Source: Notolepis coatsorum (Eukaryota > Chordata > Actinopteri > Aulopiformes > Paralepididae). Taken from it: a stretch of 64,000 nt of DNA. The stretch lies in NCBI GenBank assembly GCA_963971535.1, contig OZ020598.1:99445674-99509673 (forward strand), written 5' to 3'. Positions 32,675-43,339 of the stretch are shown here, in pieces (position 1 is the stretch's first letter; the number at the start of each line of letters is the position of its first letter). Both the position numbers and the translations under genes were made by a program. The notes under the pieces were generated by a model, which searched no databases, was not told the DNA's origin, and was given only the letters and a program-made list of their open reading frames with translations.

Positions 32675-33719
32675 GGCGAGACACTGCAGGTGAATAGTCA
32701 AATATACTTTTTTTTGTTGATTTTGAGATTGTTATATTTTGCTTCCTAAACATGTCTTCTATGAAACTAGTGACAATAAAACGTCAATAACACACATTTA
32801 GTTGTTTATTTTACATCATTTTGCCTTATTGCATCCATAAATGTGCATATATTTAATGGGGAAGTGCCTCATTTGCATATATAAACATACATTTCAGAAA
32901 ACTTGCAATATATTTTTTCTTAGTTTATATGTACATAACACATTGGGAAAGTTTCATAGTGATATCTATTCAAATATGTTTTGCCTATTAGGGGGTACTA
33001 CACTGTAGCCTGTGTGTAGTTCTGTTCAGTTCAATAACATCATTATTATTATTATTCAGTTATCAGACATGTGTTTAGGTTGTCTATTACTAATGGTTTG
33101 ATTAGGTATTGTGTTTGTAAATATCTGTTTAAAAAAAAAGTATGGCATTTTACAATACAGAACTTTGAATGCGTTTTCCCAAAAATGAGTTTTAAGAGTT
33201 TTTCCTCATACTCTGAGCCAGAAATCTCCACTTCAGTAGCACTCACATACACTAAAACGTCCAGTTCTATTCATATCTATGTTCTGAAGGTATTTACAGA
33301 AGGGTTTGTTGATATCGCATTCATACCCTGATTTATATCACATTTTATTCCTAAAAACATGGCGAAATATGGAATTTTACCATAAAAATGGACTGAATGG
33401 AGTATTTTCTGATTTATGGAGTGATAAAAAGAGATATCCAAAATCCCCTCTGTAATAACCTTTGGCTCTAATATGTCAACAAAATGAAACTATCATTTTG
33501 AAAATGGCTTTATCCAATGTTCAGATTTCTGTCCTGGAATTATATGCAAATTAGTGCATATTTAAGTAGATTATGCCTCATTTGCATATTTAAACATACA
33601 ATTTCAGAAAACTTGTAATACAAAAAAGTCTTGTCTTAATATAAGTAATCAACTGGGGAAGTTTCATTGTGATATCTATTAGTTAACTTTTTTACCCTAT
33701 TCACCTGCAGTGTCTCCCC
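32675..33719. mobile_element. TTAA-flanked non-autonomous DNA element
   Basis: TTAA lies on both sides (32671-32674 and 33720-33723). The inverted ends share GAGACACTGCAGGTGAATAG after a GGC/GGG start, 23 bp in all. Removing it with one TTAA lets the L1 frame continue (KIEDL then SYIKNKWEKEL). An internal direct repeat (about 32870-32970 and 33560-33685, CCTCATTTGCATAT core) is visible. It could be a piggyBac or Kolobok derivative; no transposase is present. Confidence 0.85.
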
Positions 33720-34197
33720 TTAAGCTATATTAAAAATAAATGGGAGAAGGAACTGAAAACAAACATACCAGATAAGGAGTGGAATCAAAGCTTTAAAGAT
33801 ATCTTCCATTACATAAAATCACCCTTTTGGCAGGAGTATGCTTGGAAAATAAATATGAGGTACTTTAGAACACCATCGAGTATGTCCAAATACGCACAAA
33901 ATGATCCCGGCTGCTGGAGGGAGTGTGGGGAGAAGAATGCTGACCATACACATATTTTCTTTACATGTAAAAAATTTCAAATCTACTGGTCAGATATTCT
34001 AGACATAATGGAACAGATGTTTGAGAAATGGGTATAGAAAAACATGATATACTCTTAGGAACACGCCCCAAAAACCTACAAAAAGAAGAACTATACCTTT
34101 TTTTTATTTTGAGAGTTGCAGCACTTAAACAAATTACAAGAGCTTGGAAAAAACTTGAACCCCCGGAAGTAAACAAATGGTTAGAAACTGTAGAGGA

Positions 34198-34437
34198 CGG
34201 GGCGGTTAGGTGGCCGAGCGGAGATTGCGTTCGTCACCAACCCCGGAGCTGTGAGCTGGATTCGCCTGTTCGAATCCAGCTCACAGCTCCGGGGTTGTCA
34301 CCAGCTTGGCTGGCCGTCTGCACTAATACAATTGGCTGTATTAGAGGGTGGGAGAAGCTGGCGGGGTGGGTCCGGGTCGTTGTAAACAGCGACTCCTACA
34401 GTTCGGTCGGGGCGCCTGCTAAGCGCGGATAGGACTT
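34198..34437 (+). mobile_element. tRNA-derived SINE (family 4), shortened, with hairpin
   Basis: GGGCGGTTAGGTGGCCGAGC is the head. CACTAATACAATTGGCTGTA and CAGCGACTCCTACAG match the copy at 62732-63196. A perfect 26-bp inverted repeat with a 6-base loop lies at 34239-34296 around the B-box region. It lies just after the L1 ORF2 end. Confidence 0.75.
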
Positions 34438-34814
34438 GAGGGGGATAGTGTGGTCCTCCCACACGCTACGCCCTCCCTTTGTTTGTGTTTTTGTCTCTTG
34501 TTTTTTGTATGGGTGATGGGTACAAAGAAAAAAGTGTCAAGATTTGGAATATGCGTATGTACATTTGTGTGGGTATGTACGTATGTAAGTATGGACAGGT
34601 GCAGTTGTGTATGTGTATGTGGGTACACTTACTATACCTAAATGTAAAATGTTTTTCATTGACACAATAAAGTATAAAAAAAAAAAAAAAATAATGAGGG
34701 AAGCCAGAGGTATGGGAAATCATTTAAAAGCAAATAAATGACTCATTCAAATGTTTATATCAATAATTTTTATTGTGTTTATCCATTCATGTAATCAGTT
34801 GCATTTGCAGCTAC

Positions 34815-35515
34815 AACCCCACGAGTGCTCACTCCACGCCCCCCAGTAGCCAGGCCACCTTCAGTGCTCACTCCACGCCCCCCAGTAGCCAGGCCACCTT
34901 CAGTGCTCACTCCACGCCCCCCAGTAGCCAGGCCACCTTCAGTGCTCACTCCACGCCCCCCAGTAGCCAGGCCACCTTCAGTGCTCACTCCACGCCCCGC
35001 AGTAGCCAGGCTACCTTCAGTGCTCACTCCACGCCCTCCAGTGGCCAGGCCATCCTCAGCCCCCACCCAGTACCCTCCAGTGGCCAGGCCACCCTCAGCC
35101 CCCACCCAGTACCCTCCAGTGGCTATTCGACCCTCAGCCCCCACCCAGTACCCTCCAGTGGCTATTCCACCCAGTACCCTCCAGTGGCCAGGCCACCCTC
35201 AGCCCATTCCACCCTCAGCCCTCAACCAGTACCCTCCAGTGGCTATTCCACCCTCAGCCCCCACCCAGTGCCCTCCAGTGGCCAGCCCCCACCCAGTACC
35301 CTCCAGTGGCTATTCCACCCTCAGCCCCCACCCAGTACCCTCCAGTGGCTATTCCACCCAGTACCCTCCAGTGGCCAGGCCACCCTCAGCCCCCACCCAG
35401 TACCCTCCAGTGGCAATTCCACTCTCAGCCCCCACCCAGTACCCTCCAGTGGCTATTCCACCCTCAGCCCCCACACAGTGCCCTCCAGTGGCCATTCCAC
35501 ACCTCACACCTGCAT
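34815..35515 (+). repeat. 39-bp minisatellite (Harbinger-II copy 1)
   Basis: About six units like CTCACTCCACGCCCCCCAGT plus AGCCAGGCCACCTTCAGTG are followed by a dozen variant units (CCCCACCCAGTACCCTCCAG and so on). Because 39 is a multiple of three, long frames stay open on both strands (357 and 248 codons plus, 121 codons minus). Copy 2 has only about six units, and an inverted set at 45775-45960. Confidence 0.9.
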
Positions 35516-36111
35516 CTCCACAACAGTCAGGTCTGTACAAACAAGGTACATTAACCAAAATTACAACCTAAATAGAGCAAAGGACATTTACTTCACACAC
35601 AACACAATAATGCTGCTCCTGGAGCTGACTAGGACCCACCAACACCTCTACTACCGCAATAAAATAGCATTCTACAAGAAGCTGGAGGAAGAATTCAAGA
35701 ACCATGGCTACAACTTTATAATAGAAAAGCTGCGGAAAAAACTGGGCAACATGCTCATCACATATAAGAGGGCTAAGGACCGGAGTCACTCTACAGGAGA
35801 GGGGAGCATAACATGGGAATACTATACAGTATGTGCAGTTTGTTAATGCATTTCCAGTTGTAGCTTCTTTTCCAGTTGGAGCTTTTTCTTAACAACTGTG
35901 CTCTTCCACAGATAATGGATTACTTATTTGGGTCCTGTGGGGTCGGGAAGGCACCAAGCCCTCTATTCCCCAGGAAGAGGGGTTCGAGTGCCAGTGCTAC
36001 ATCCTCTGGGCCAGTGGTTCCCAACCTTTTTCCCCCCAGGGACCCCCAAGCATCTCTGATGAAATTCGCGGACCCCCTCCTAATAAGATACCATAAAATA
36101 CGTTTTTTTTT

Positions 36112-36880
36112 TTTTTCATTTTAATAACAAACTGCTTATACACAGGCATATGCATCACAATTAGACCCACTATGCTTCTTTGACTTGTGCCTTCAATCAA
36201 CAAATCTCATCTTGCACCATATGCATTTCAAAATGTTTGGCCAATATTCAAATGCTGTATTCATCCTCTCAAATCAGGCCCTAATGGTGAACGGTTTGCA
36301 TTTATGGAACAAATCAATGCAACAAATTAAACTAAATAAGAGACAGGAAATTCCAATCAGTAGCAGAGAGAATCTGTCCTAGCTGGGTTTAATACCTTTT
36401 TTTTGTCATTTTAATAACAAACTGCTTATACACAGGCATATGCATCACAATTAGACCCACTATGCTTCTTTAACTTGTGCCTTCAATCAACAAATCTCAT
36501 CTTGCACCATATGCATTTCAAAATGTTTGGCCAATATTCAAATCCTGTATTCATCCTCTCAAATCAGTCCCTAATGGTGAACGGTTTGCATTTATGGAAC
36601 AAATCAATGCAACAAATTAAACTAAATATGAGACAGGAAATTCCAATCAGTAGCAGAGAGAATCTGTCCTAGCTGGGTTTAATACCTTTTTTTTGTCATT
36701 TTAATAACAAACTGCTTATACACAGGCATATGCATCATAATTAGACCCACTATGCTTCTTTGACTTGTGCCTTCAATCAACAAATCTAATCTTGCACCAT
36801 ATGTATTTCAAAATTTTGGCCAATATTCAAATCCTGTATTCTCTCAAATCAGGCCCTAATGGTGAACGGTTTGCATTTAT
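36112..36880. repeat. 290-bp tandem repeat, 2.7 units
   Basis: The unit starting TTTAATAACAAACTGCTTAT recurs at about 36118, 36408 and 36698, with over 95 percent identity by eye. The third unit is cut short near 36880. It lies in the hAT next to the truncated transposase. Confidence 0.9.
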
Positions 36881-37607
36881 GTTGAATGAAGTAAGAATCC
36901 ACTGCAGTAAAAATATCCTCACCTCGAGTGGTGGTAGTAAGGTTGACTGACATGAGAATGTCCTGGTTCAGATCCTCATTTTCAATATATTGCACATAAA
37001 CGATGAGCACAGCCTCGTCTGCGACAGTTGTAGTTTCATCAAGTTTTATGGCAAATGGACCCTTTCTAAGCTTTTCTGACAGCTGCTGCTCGCAATCACT
37101 TGACATCTTATCAATTCGGTCTTTCACTACATTGTTCGAGAGTGGTACTGATTTTAGTTTATCCGCCACCTGTGGGCCGCACAGTGTCTAAACCATTTTG
37201 ATGCAGGCTGGTTTGATGAGCTGCTCGCCAATATTGTGCGGTTTCTTTGCTTTTGCAATTAAAAGCGAACACTCAAAGGAGGCTTCGGTAGCCTTCTGTA
37301 AATCACTGCCACCCCTGCTCCACGCTACTCTAACATCAACAGGCTTGTTCGCCTTGAGAGACTGTTCTTTCCTCCGAAAAAAGTCTGGATCCTTCCCAAC
37401 GGTTTCTGGGTGCTTAGACGCCTGATGTCTCTTCAGCTTGCTGGGCTTCAGGCTCGAGTTTGCCAACTTTTCTCCACAAATCACACACTCAGGTCGTTTG
37501 TCTGGTCCCTCAGTGAAGCCCATGGTGATGTAATTTTCGCGATTGCTGTAGGTCCTAACTTTTTTTGCAGATGAGCTGCCGTCATCTCCTTTTCGTTTGT
37601 CACACAT
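36849..37607 (-). pseudogene. hAT transposase N-terminal half (BED finger)
   Basis: From ATG at 37605-37607 the frame has a BED-type zinc finger (CVICGEKLANSSLKPSKLKR with H following) and an N-terminal domain (ASFECSLLIAKAKKPHNIGE), ending at a stop at 37188. The next frame (37169-36849) continues the same protein: VKDRIDKMSSDCEQQLSEKL, FAIKLDETTTVADEAVLIVY (first Asp region) and NLTTTTRGEDIFTAVDSYF. The remainder of the catalytic domain is absent. This is a dead ZBED/FAM200-like hAT gene. Confidence 0.8.
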
Positions 37608-38241
37608 TTTCGCCTCTGGCGGCTGACTGCAGACGAGCCGAGAAAGTTAACTAGCGTGCTAGGCTAGCTACAGAAAGTGATAGTCAACTGATTCGCGTTT
37701 TAGCGGCTACCCGGTAGCCTACTGTTAACGTTCAAAAATCATGTCTAGATGTTTATTTATTTATCTTTATTTTTTATTGTAGTGGAGAGACTATTCATGC
37801 TTCTGATGATAAAAAAATTAAATAAATAAAAAAAAATAAAAATAAAAATACCTCAAATCATCTGTGGTCTGGCGGACCCCCTGCGCCCCCTGGCGGACCC
37901 CCAGGGGTCCGCGGACCCCAGGTTGGGAATCACTGATCTGGGCAACTCCCCAGCTTCCCTGAGGAGCAGCCTGGTCCTAGTGCTCCAGAGGTCCCTGAGG
38001 AGCAGCCCGGTCCTGGTGCTCTAGAGGTCCCTGAGGAGCAGCCTGGTCCCTCCACGTCCCTGCCCAGAACCACGGCCCTGCCCAGCACCATGGCCCTGCC
38101 CAGATCGACGAGTCGGAGAGAAGTCGTCCGCGTTTCGCCAAGACGTATGAGTCTCATGCAGAGAGAGGGACGGCGGCGTTGGAGGCCATGGGGGGGGGCT
38201 AAAAAAAACAATCAAGTGTGTGTCATTGGCAGAGGTGATGT

Positions 38242-39345
38242 TTACAAACCGAGACAGATTAGATCCCTACGATGATTTGCACCTCTGTCCTGGTCTACTG
38301 CTGGTGGCTCGTGATCGGCTTCTACCTCAACATCCTCTTCAGCTTGGTCAGTGGGCTCTATGCATACATTGTGCAGGATGCAACAGGCAAAGACTGCTGC
38401 GCTGATGTTTCCTGTATCCCTCATATGCAAGCATCTTAGCCTCCTGAACTTGTTCTTGAGGATGCCGAAGGAATGCTCGATCACCACACGAGCAGTATTC
38501 AACCTCTTGTTATACCGCCTCTGCCTAGCAGTCAAATGCCCGTTGTCCCTGTAGGGCTTCATGAGCTGGGGCATTAGTGGGTACGCAGAGTCCCCAATGA
38601 TGTGCATCCCCTCCGGCACCAGGGACTGGGGATCTGCTTCTAGCAGCCGGCCAACCTCCGACAACCGAAATGCTCTCGCATCGTGCCAGCTACCAGGGTC
38701 GCCCACACTAACGTGACAGAACCGCCGATGGCTGTCACAGTACCCAGTGAGTATGACTGAATAGAACCCTTTCCTATTCAGATACACCACTGGGTTCTCG
38801 CAGTGTGGCCTCACAATGGGGATGTGGCAGCCATCCACGGCACAGACCGTGTTGGGGAATCCTGCTGCCCTGAATCCTAGCTCTGAGGAATGTAGCGCTT
38901 CCCCTGTGGGCCAGGAAATGTGATGGCCCATTTGTGCATTCAATAGTGCACAGAAGTCGTGCAGGTGTTTGCACCCGGTGGATTTCGTTGTGTTGAACCG
39001 ATCTGCAACACCCCTATAGGACTCTTGATTAGACAGAGTCCACAGACATGCAAGCACACTGCGATTCAGTGGCAACTTTGTGTGCAGTGTGTTAGTATAC
39101 ACAGGGCCAATGGCAGTCATCAGCTCCTGAATGGTTGAGGAAAGAGCAAAGGGGAGTGATTTTCATTCAATGGTGTAGCAGCATGGGCTTTAATACTGTA
39201 ATAGCCAACATAGAATGTCTGCTGATTGTATACCTCCACGTGCCCACGGGAGAGTCTGAAGTGACTTCTGAAGTCTGAAGGGGTATAGCGTGGGACCATC
39301 TCTTCGACAAAATAGTTGATTTTGGGAACCGATCTAGAACAGAAG
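38242..39345 (-). CDS. HARBI1-type transposase, Harbinger-II copy 1
   Basis: The main exon (38242 to about 39131) keeps 292 codons open from MTAIGPVYTNTLHTK: PLNRSVLACLWTLSNQESY and TTKSTGCKHLHDFC (helix-turn-helix), CAVDGCHIPIV (Asp), GSWHDARAFR and IGDSAYPL (Asp), RVVIEHSFGILKNKFRRL (Glu) and AVFACCILHN. An upstream exon at about 39234-39334 supplies VPKINYFVEEMVPRY and FRLSRGHVE, joining at CAG to GAGCTGATG in phase. Copy 2 is closely similar. It looks intact as far as I can read. A still earlier exon may exist. Confidence 0.85.
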
Positions 39346-40464
39346 GCAACTTCAGCATAATGTTTACTTTAACTACTACTATCTCAGTGTAGGCTAATAC
39401 AAATGGCAACAATGTACTGGACGTGCATTGGCGACATTTTTAGTAGCCTTGCTTGGACCTTGTTGGAAATGTATTTACAAATATATGGCATGCACCATTT
39501 GATTGATCTGTGAAGTGCATCATTTAGGAAATGTGTCGTGATTGTACTGTGATTGTACTTGTCGATAGGGCAAACAATATTATGAGGGGGGGCAAATGTG
39601 TAGGAGTTGACAATATGTATTACACTTGATCAAGTGGAGCAAGATTGGCCCCCATTTCTTAAGAGGGGTGTAGTATTACATGATGTAGAATCTACCTATT
39701 ACTGGACATGCTTTGTACAACCACAACACTAGATTAAACGCTTTTATTCAATTGCAAAATCACTGAAATAACACTTGTACTGCTACAGCAGATGAATGAA
39801 TGACGTTGAATGCCCATCACGAGATTTCTCAGTTTTTTTTCTTTTTTAATTTTTTTTTATTAGCGTTCTGAAATCATATTGCATCAAGCGAGCCTACTGT
39901 TGGAGATCCAGGCACCGCCGGCGCTCAGATGTGAAAAAAGCGCCCCCTATCGTCTCCCAGATGGTAAATCACCCTTTTGGATTGGACTCAATGAAAGTGA
40001 ATGGGAGAACGGATTTCTGACTCCACATTTTACTTCTCACTGATGTAACCGGGGTCTACCAGAGTTCATTCTGGAACCTTGGTGCCACGGCGAATATGTG
40101 TTATACTGTACACACGGTGGATCAATACAATTATCGATTTTTTCGAATGGTGATCAGGAATTGGAATATAACACTTGGATACCATCTGATGTCAGGTAAA
40201 AAATCTATGTTATCAGTCTTAGGATAATCAGACTCGTTTTCACGGAGATATAAGCGTATATATATATATATAATATGTGATATTGCTGTTTCACTGTAAA
40301 AGCCATCAGGAAATAAGAGCAGCGATTATCAGCGCGCGGCACGAGCGTGCGTGCGCACACATACTATCGATCATCTAGCGTTTATTTGAACTATTCATAA
40401 ATAGGCTGACAAATGACAACGTTCTGGAATATTCCAGTAAAAGACGATTATCTACGATTATTTA

Positions 40465-41262
40465 TGATTTACTACACAGTAGTAAAGAAGGCGATTTACT
40501 ACACAGTAGTAAAGAAGGCGAAGCAGCGCCTCTACCACCTGAGACAGTTAAGGAAGTTCAGAGTATCGGGGAAGATACTCCAGTCCTTCTACTCAGGAGC
40601 TGTAGAGAGCATCTTGACCGGAAACATCACTGCCTGGTATGGAAACAGCACGGCACAGGACAAGAAGGCCCTACAGAGAGTGGTGCGCTCAGCCGAGCGT
40701 ACCACGGGTATTGCACTACCTCCCCTGCAGGTTCTATACAACAAGAGGTGCAAATCCAGAGCCTGCAGAATAATGAAAGACCCCCACCACCCCAATAACA
40801 GCCTGTTCCAGCTGCTGAGGTCAGGCAGACGCCTGCGAACCCCAGCTACTAGGACAGAGAGGCTTAGGCTCAGCTTCTTCCCCCAGGCCATCAGAGCCTT
40901 GAACAATGAACAATCCACACACAAGCACACTAGCAGCCACTTTAACACTTTAACATGAGCGGGAACACACTCATGCCGCACACACCCGCTTATGGCCAAA
41001 AGGAAAGGCCACTTTAAATTAGTATAACAGTAACAGTGTATTGCACTACCAAAGCTACCTAGCATGTCCTATATGCTCTGTAAATAACTATACAGATACC
41101 GAGATGTCACACCATACCTGTTTATTGCACAATGTTGTTTTTATTGGATTCTATTATGTTGTACCACTGTATTGCACATCGTTGCGGGCAAGACCACCCG
41201 CATTTCATTGTATACTTGTATGCCGTGACAAATAAAACTCTTGACTTGACTTGACTTATCAT
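40465..41262 (+). pseudogene. L2-type LINE 3' end
   Basis: The frame 40506-40958 reads KKAKQRLYHLRQLRKFRVSG, AVESILTGNITAWYGN, RVVRSAERTTGIALP and RTERLRLSFFPQAIRALNNE, the C-terminal region of fish L2-type LINE polyproteins. The 3' UTR follows (about 40959-41262) and ends in repeated TTGAC units, as L2 elements do. A 27-bp tandem duplication (TTTACTACACAGTAGTAAAG core) lies at its 5' edge (40466-40519). Confidence 0.8.
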
Positions 41263-41430
41263 CATAGGGTTGTTTTTTCCGCGAAAACGAGTGATTTTTC
41301 AAAATGCTATCAAACGGAAATGAAGCGATAAAAAAAAACAATCTGCCTTGACAATGTTGACTGGAAAATGAGTCTTTAATAAGCGACGGGCAGATTAGAC
41401 ACATAGCCATAATTTAAAACATAGATTAGG

Positions 41431-41600
41431 GGCGCCCCAGTGGCGGGGCACGTGGCGCGCTCAGCCGCGTCCGAACCCGTCGTTATTTGCCGAGTGTCTC
41501 CCCCCCGCTCTGTCTCCCATTCCTCCTCTGTCTCTCTCTACTGGACTGCCCAGTAGCAATAAAGCGATAAAACGCCAACAAATAAATATAAAAAAAAAAA
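41431..41600 (+). mobile_element. Short tRNA-like SINE with 12-bp duplication
   Basis: It is flanked by ACATAGATTAGG (41419-41430 and 41601-41612) inside a MITE-A. It starts GGCGCCCCAGTGGCGGGGCA, has a pyrimidine-rich middle, and ends in an A-run after AATAAATATAAA. The B box is CGTCCGAACCCGTC-like and weak. Confidence 0.7.
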
Positions 41601-41672
41601 ACATAGATTAGGCGATATTAAATTAACATTGGAGTGGGTTTGGGCATCAAGGGGGTAAAAAGGAAAACACGG

Positions 41673-41945
41673 CATGGGGATGCAGACCAGATAAAGACTT
41701 TCGTGTACATCATCATACCCATCGTGTCCATGGTCATGCAAGAGTTGTCGGACTTCAATGGCATCGAACTCGTCAGCAACAAAGAACAAGTGTGCGACTG
41801 GTTGTTGTGCCATTACGACTAGGCGAGCAGAACGGTCTCGTGCAGGAAGTGTCCGCCTTTTTAACTCCTCCCCTGGCTTCACTCGGCTACTCTCGTCTAT
41901 TTTCGAGGCGAGCTGAAATCCATCTCGAACGCGCCTAATGCCATA
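41673..41945. repeat. ~260-bp repeat shared with 49240-49500
   Basis: It shares ATCGTGTCCATGGTCAT, AGAGTTGTCGGACTTCAATG, CATTACGACTAGGCGAGCAG and CTTCACTCGGCTACTCTCGT with the second copy. Frames are short on both strands: plus QELSDFNGIELVSNK, minus FDAIEVRQLLHDHGHD. The minus reading, with its acidic and histidine-rich run, looks more protein-like, but I cannot name it. Confidence 0.6.
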
Positions 41946-41999
41946 AGTGCAGGAAGTCTATATGCAAAGATCACAGCCAAGTGCAACACCTGTAAATAA

Positions 42000-42690
42000 A
42001 ATGAATTATAAAGAAATCTATTTGTCTTTTTTCAATTCAGGTATTTTCATAAACGTGCGTTTCGCCATGTCCTGACCAATATGCGTAAATTCTTTTTTCT
42101 AATGAGCACATAATGTGAGTATAATGTGCAGCTGGTTGAAACGCTGGGATATTATGTAGAAAATGTATAAATGAATATTTGTATGCACGTCGAATATACT
42201 TTCCTCAGAGCGAGCCCAGCCCACTTGTGTCACCAGCTGTGATTGGTCGCGCCCCTATTTGCTCCCGGCTGCTCACTGGTGAGACGAGAGGGCTCACTCT
42301 GCATTGGGAGGGGCTCTGTGTTGAGATTATACCGGCAAACAAGTCTAATGTATCCCTGCTAGAAATATTAGCAATAACCGGTGCTTACTAACGTCAGCGT
42401 CTCAGCTATTTCTGACCGAAATAGTCAATTTTCTTTTTATAAGGGCACTTTCTTATTCACAGGGACTTTGTCCAGTTTTCACATGCTGGAATATGGGGTC
42501 TAAAACGTATAGAGATATGATAAATATGCCGTTTTCTGCTTTTTCCCCCCATAAAAACGGACTTACTATCAAACAAACACGAATATAAGTGGTTAAAATT
42601 CGGAAATATTTGTAATCTGTTACAGATATCTTGAGATTAGGCTATTAATGTTAATCATGGGAATTTTTTTTTAATATTAAAAATTATATG
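42000..42690. other. No gene or element recognised
   Basis: AT-rich sequence with one GC-rich block (42205-42320). I see no clear frame, terminal repeat or SINE. Confidence 0.5.
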
Positions 42691-42754
42691 ACTTTGAACT
42701 TGATCCATACTTTCATCCTCTAAGCCTCATGAGCTCCACCAGCGCCAGGGATGC

Positions 42755-43056
42755 ACAAGGATGGATGACTTATTTAGGGAACTCCAGATCCCAACAATAT
42801 CTGCTGAAGATAAAGCCCAACTCAAAGAACCCCTGACTCTTGAGGAATTGAACCATTCAATAAAGAACATGCAAACTTCTAAAGCTCCAGGACCGGATGG
42901 TTTTAGTACAGAGTTCTATAAGGCGTTTTCGGTCTTGCTTTCCCCTCTACTGCTTGATGTTTTTAATTAATCATTTGAGACCAATTATACTCTTCCCCCA
43001 ACATTTTACCAGGCCTGCATCTCACTTTTGCTGAAGCGCGATAAGGACCCCCTTAA
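42755..43056 (+). pseudogene. L1-type ORF2 fragment, cut by a MITE
   Basis: It encodes EPLTLEELNHSIKNMQTSKA, PGPDGFSTEFYKAFS, then past a stop at 42968 LPPTFYQACISLLLKRDKDP. This is the start of an L1 reverse transcriptase. It ends exactly at a TTAA (43055-43058) where MITE-A sequence begins. Confidence 0.8.
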
Positions 43057-43058
43057 CA

Positions 43059-43190
43059 CTTTCACTGCCCAAGCTTAATTCCTTTTTACCTCCTTGAATG
43101 CCCAGCACCACTTCAATGTTAACGTCAATATCGCCTAATCTATGTTTTAAATTATGGCTGTGTCTAATCTGCCCGTCGCTTAAAGGATAA
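43059..43190 (-). mobile_element. MITE family A, internally deleted
   Basis: After TTAA the end CACTTTCACTGCC is seen, then GCGCCTAATC-like and AAATTATGGCTGTGTCTAAT blocks, stopping at GTCGCTTAAAGG. Most of the MITE body is missing. A different TTAA-bordered repeat (AGGATAACTCCACTATTTTG) follows. Confidence 0.6.
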
Positions 43191-43339
43191 CTCCACTATT
43201 TTGGGAAATTAGCTTATTTAACATCTTCCCTGGAGTTAGACAAGAAGATGCATACCTTTTTTGTCTCTGTGCGTGCATTTTAGCTTTGGGAATAGATGCT
43301 CCGTTAGCATAGCTTAGCTTCATCACTGGAAGTGAGGCA

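Larger units (their letters stand above)
21837..34037 (+). pseudogene. L1-type ORF2 (endonuclease and reverse transcriptase), interrupted
   Basis: ORF2 nicks target DNA and copies the LINE RNA into it. From the ATG at 21837 comes the APE-like endonuclease (SLNTNGLNNPIKRKRIL, IMGGDLNLV, ADHAPIIMEL), then the reverse transcriptase (KPGKSPGSDGFTYEFY, SYRPISLLNVDQKLFTSI, TLDAEKAFDRVSW). A frameshift near 23780-23800 precedes GTRQGDPLSPQIF and the catalytic YADDIIVYL. The Kolobok element splits the gene at TTAA 24092-24095. The gene resumes at 31775 in the same frame (KKQF then NFKWDRNKVRYLGI). Another shift lies near 31985, and a second TTAA element splits it at 32671. The end carries the Cys-His motif CWRECGEKNADHTHIFFTC and stops at 34035-34037. 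Apart from insertions I see two frameshifts. Confidence 0.88.
20610..34690 (+). mobile_element. L1-clade LINE with 12-bp duplication and poly(A)
   Basis: Target duplication ATAATGAGGGAA lies at 20598-20609 and 34691-34702. The right end is an A-run after AATAAAGTAT, as for L1 elements. Copy 2 of Harbinger-II has the empty site (44146-44165). The 5' part (20610-21836) is untranslated and full of TG/ATGT microsatellites; I see no ORF1. Without its two TTAA insertions and a SINE, the LINE would be about 5-5.4 kb. Confidence 0.9.
36012..37935 (-). mobile_element. hAT (Charlie-like) element, truncated autonomous copy
   Basis: The ends are CAGTGGTTCCCAACCT and, inward from the right, CAGTGATTCCCAACCTGG. 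The flanking 8-bp sites CTCTGGGC and ATCTGGGC differ at one base. Harbinger-II copy 2 has the empty site (45068-45075). It contains the 5' half of a transposase gene on the minus strand and a 290-bp tandem repeat. Confidence 0.9.
34773..38175 (+). pseudogene. Harbinger-II proline-rich / Myb-like protein, copy 1
   Basis: A continuous frame from the tandem-repeat region runs into a trihelix/Myb-like domain at 35596-35830: MLLLELTRTHQHLYYRNKIA, KLRKKLGNMLITYKRAKD and EGSITWEYYT, followed by a donor-like GTATGT. The next exon (from about 35912) starts IMDYLFGSCGVGKAPS and is cut by a hAT at 36012-37935. It resumes with PEEQPGPSAPEVPEE-like repeats (about 37945-38060) and RSTSRREVVRVSPRRM, then stops because the C-terminal half present in copy 2 is deleted. 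In copy 1 the intron acceptor seen in copy 2 (CTTGTGTCTTTACAG) is missing, so the proline-rich part reads straight into the Myb-like part. Myb-like proteins are DNA-binding partners of Harbinger transposases. Confidence 0.65.
20220..39790. mobile_element. Harbinger-II copy 1, opened by L1 and hAT insertions
   Basis: Outer parts 20240-20597 and 34703-39780 match copy 2 (43620-49080) nearly base for base in long blocks. The left part contains a promoter-like region (CTATATAAAGCTACCAAATG) and a short ATG frame (20401-20485, MAALTVTIQDALG) ending at a donor-like GTGAGT. The rest holds the proline-rich/Myb-like gene (plus) and the transposase (minus). Compared with copy 2 it lacks the stretch equivalent to about 45330-46540. 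I could not define the terminal repeats. Confidence 0.7.
39797..41672 (+). mobile_element. MITE family A, opened by an L2 fragment and a SINE
   Basis: GTTGAATGCCCATCACGAG, GCGCCCCCTATCGTCTCCCA and GATACCATCTGATGTCAGGT lie left of the L2 insertion. ATCTGCCTTGACAATGTTG and GATTAGGCGATATTA lie right of it. The left TTAA and CACTTT are lost, and the right end is replaced by another repeat at about 41672. Confidence 0.7.

Noticed and set aside
34773-35570. A large proline-rich secreted or mucin-like host protein
   Set aside because: The open frames result from a 39-bp unit that is a multiple of three, and the region belongs to a Harbinger-II copy.
36849-37607. A host ZBED gene
   Set aside because: The frame lies inside hAT terminal repeats with flanking duplications, is split by a stop, and lacks the catalytic remainder.
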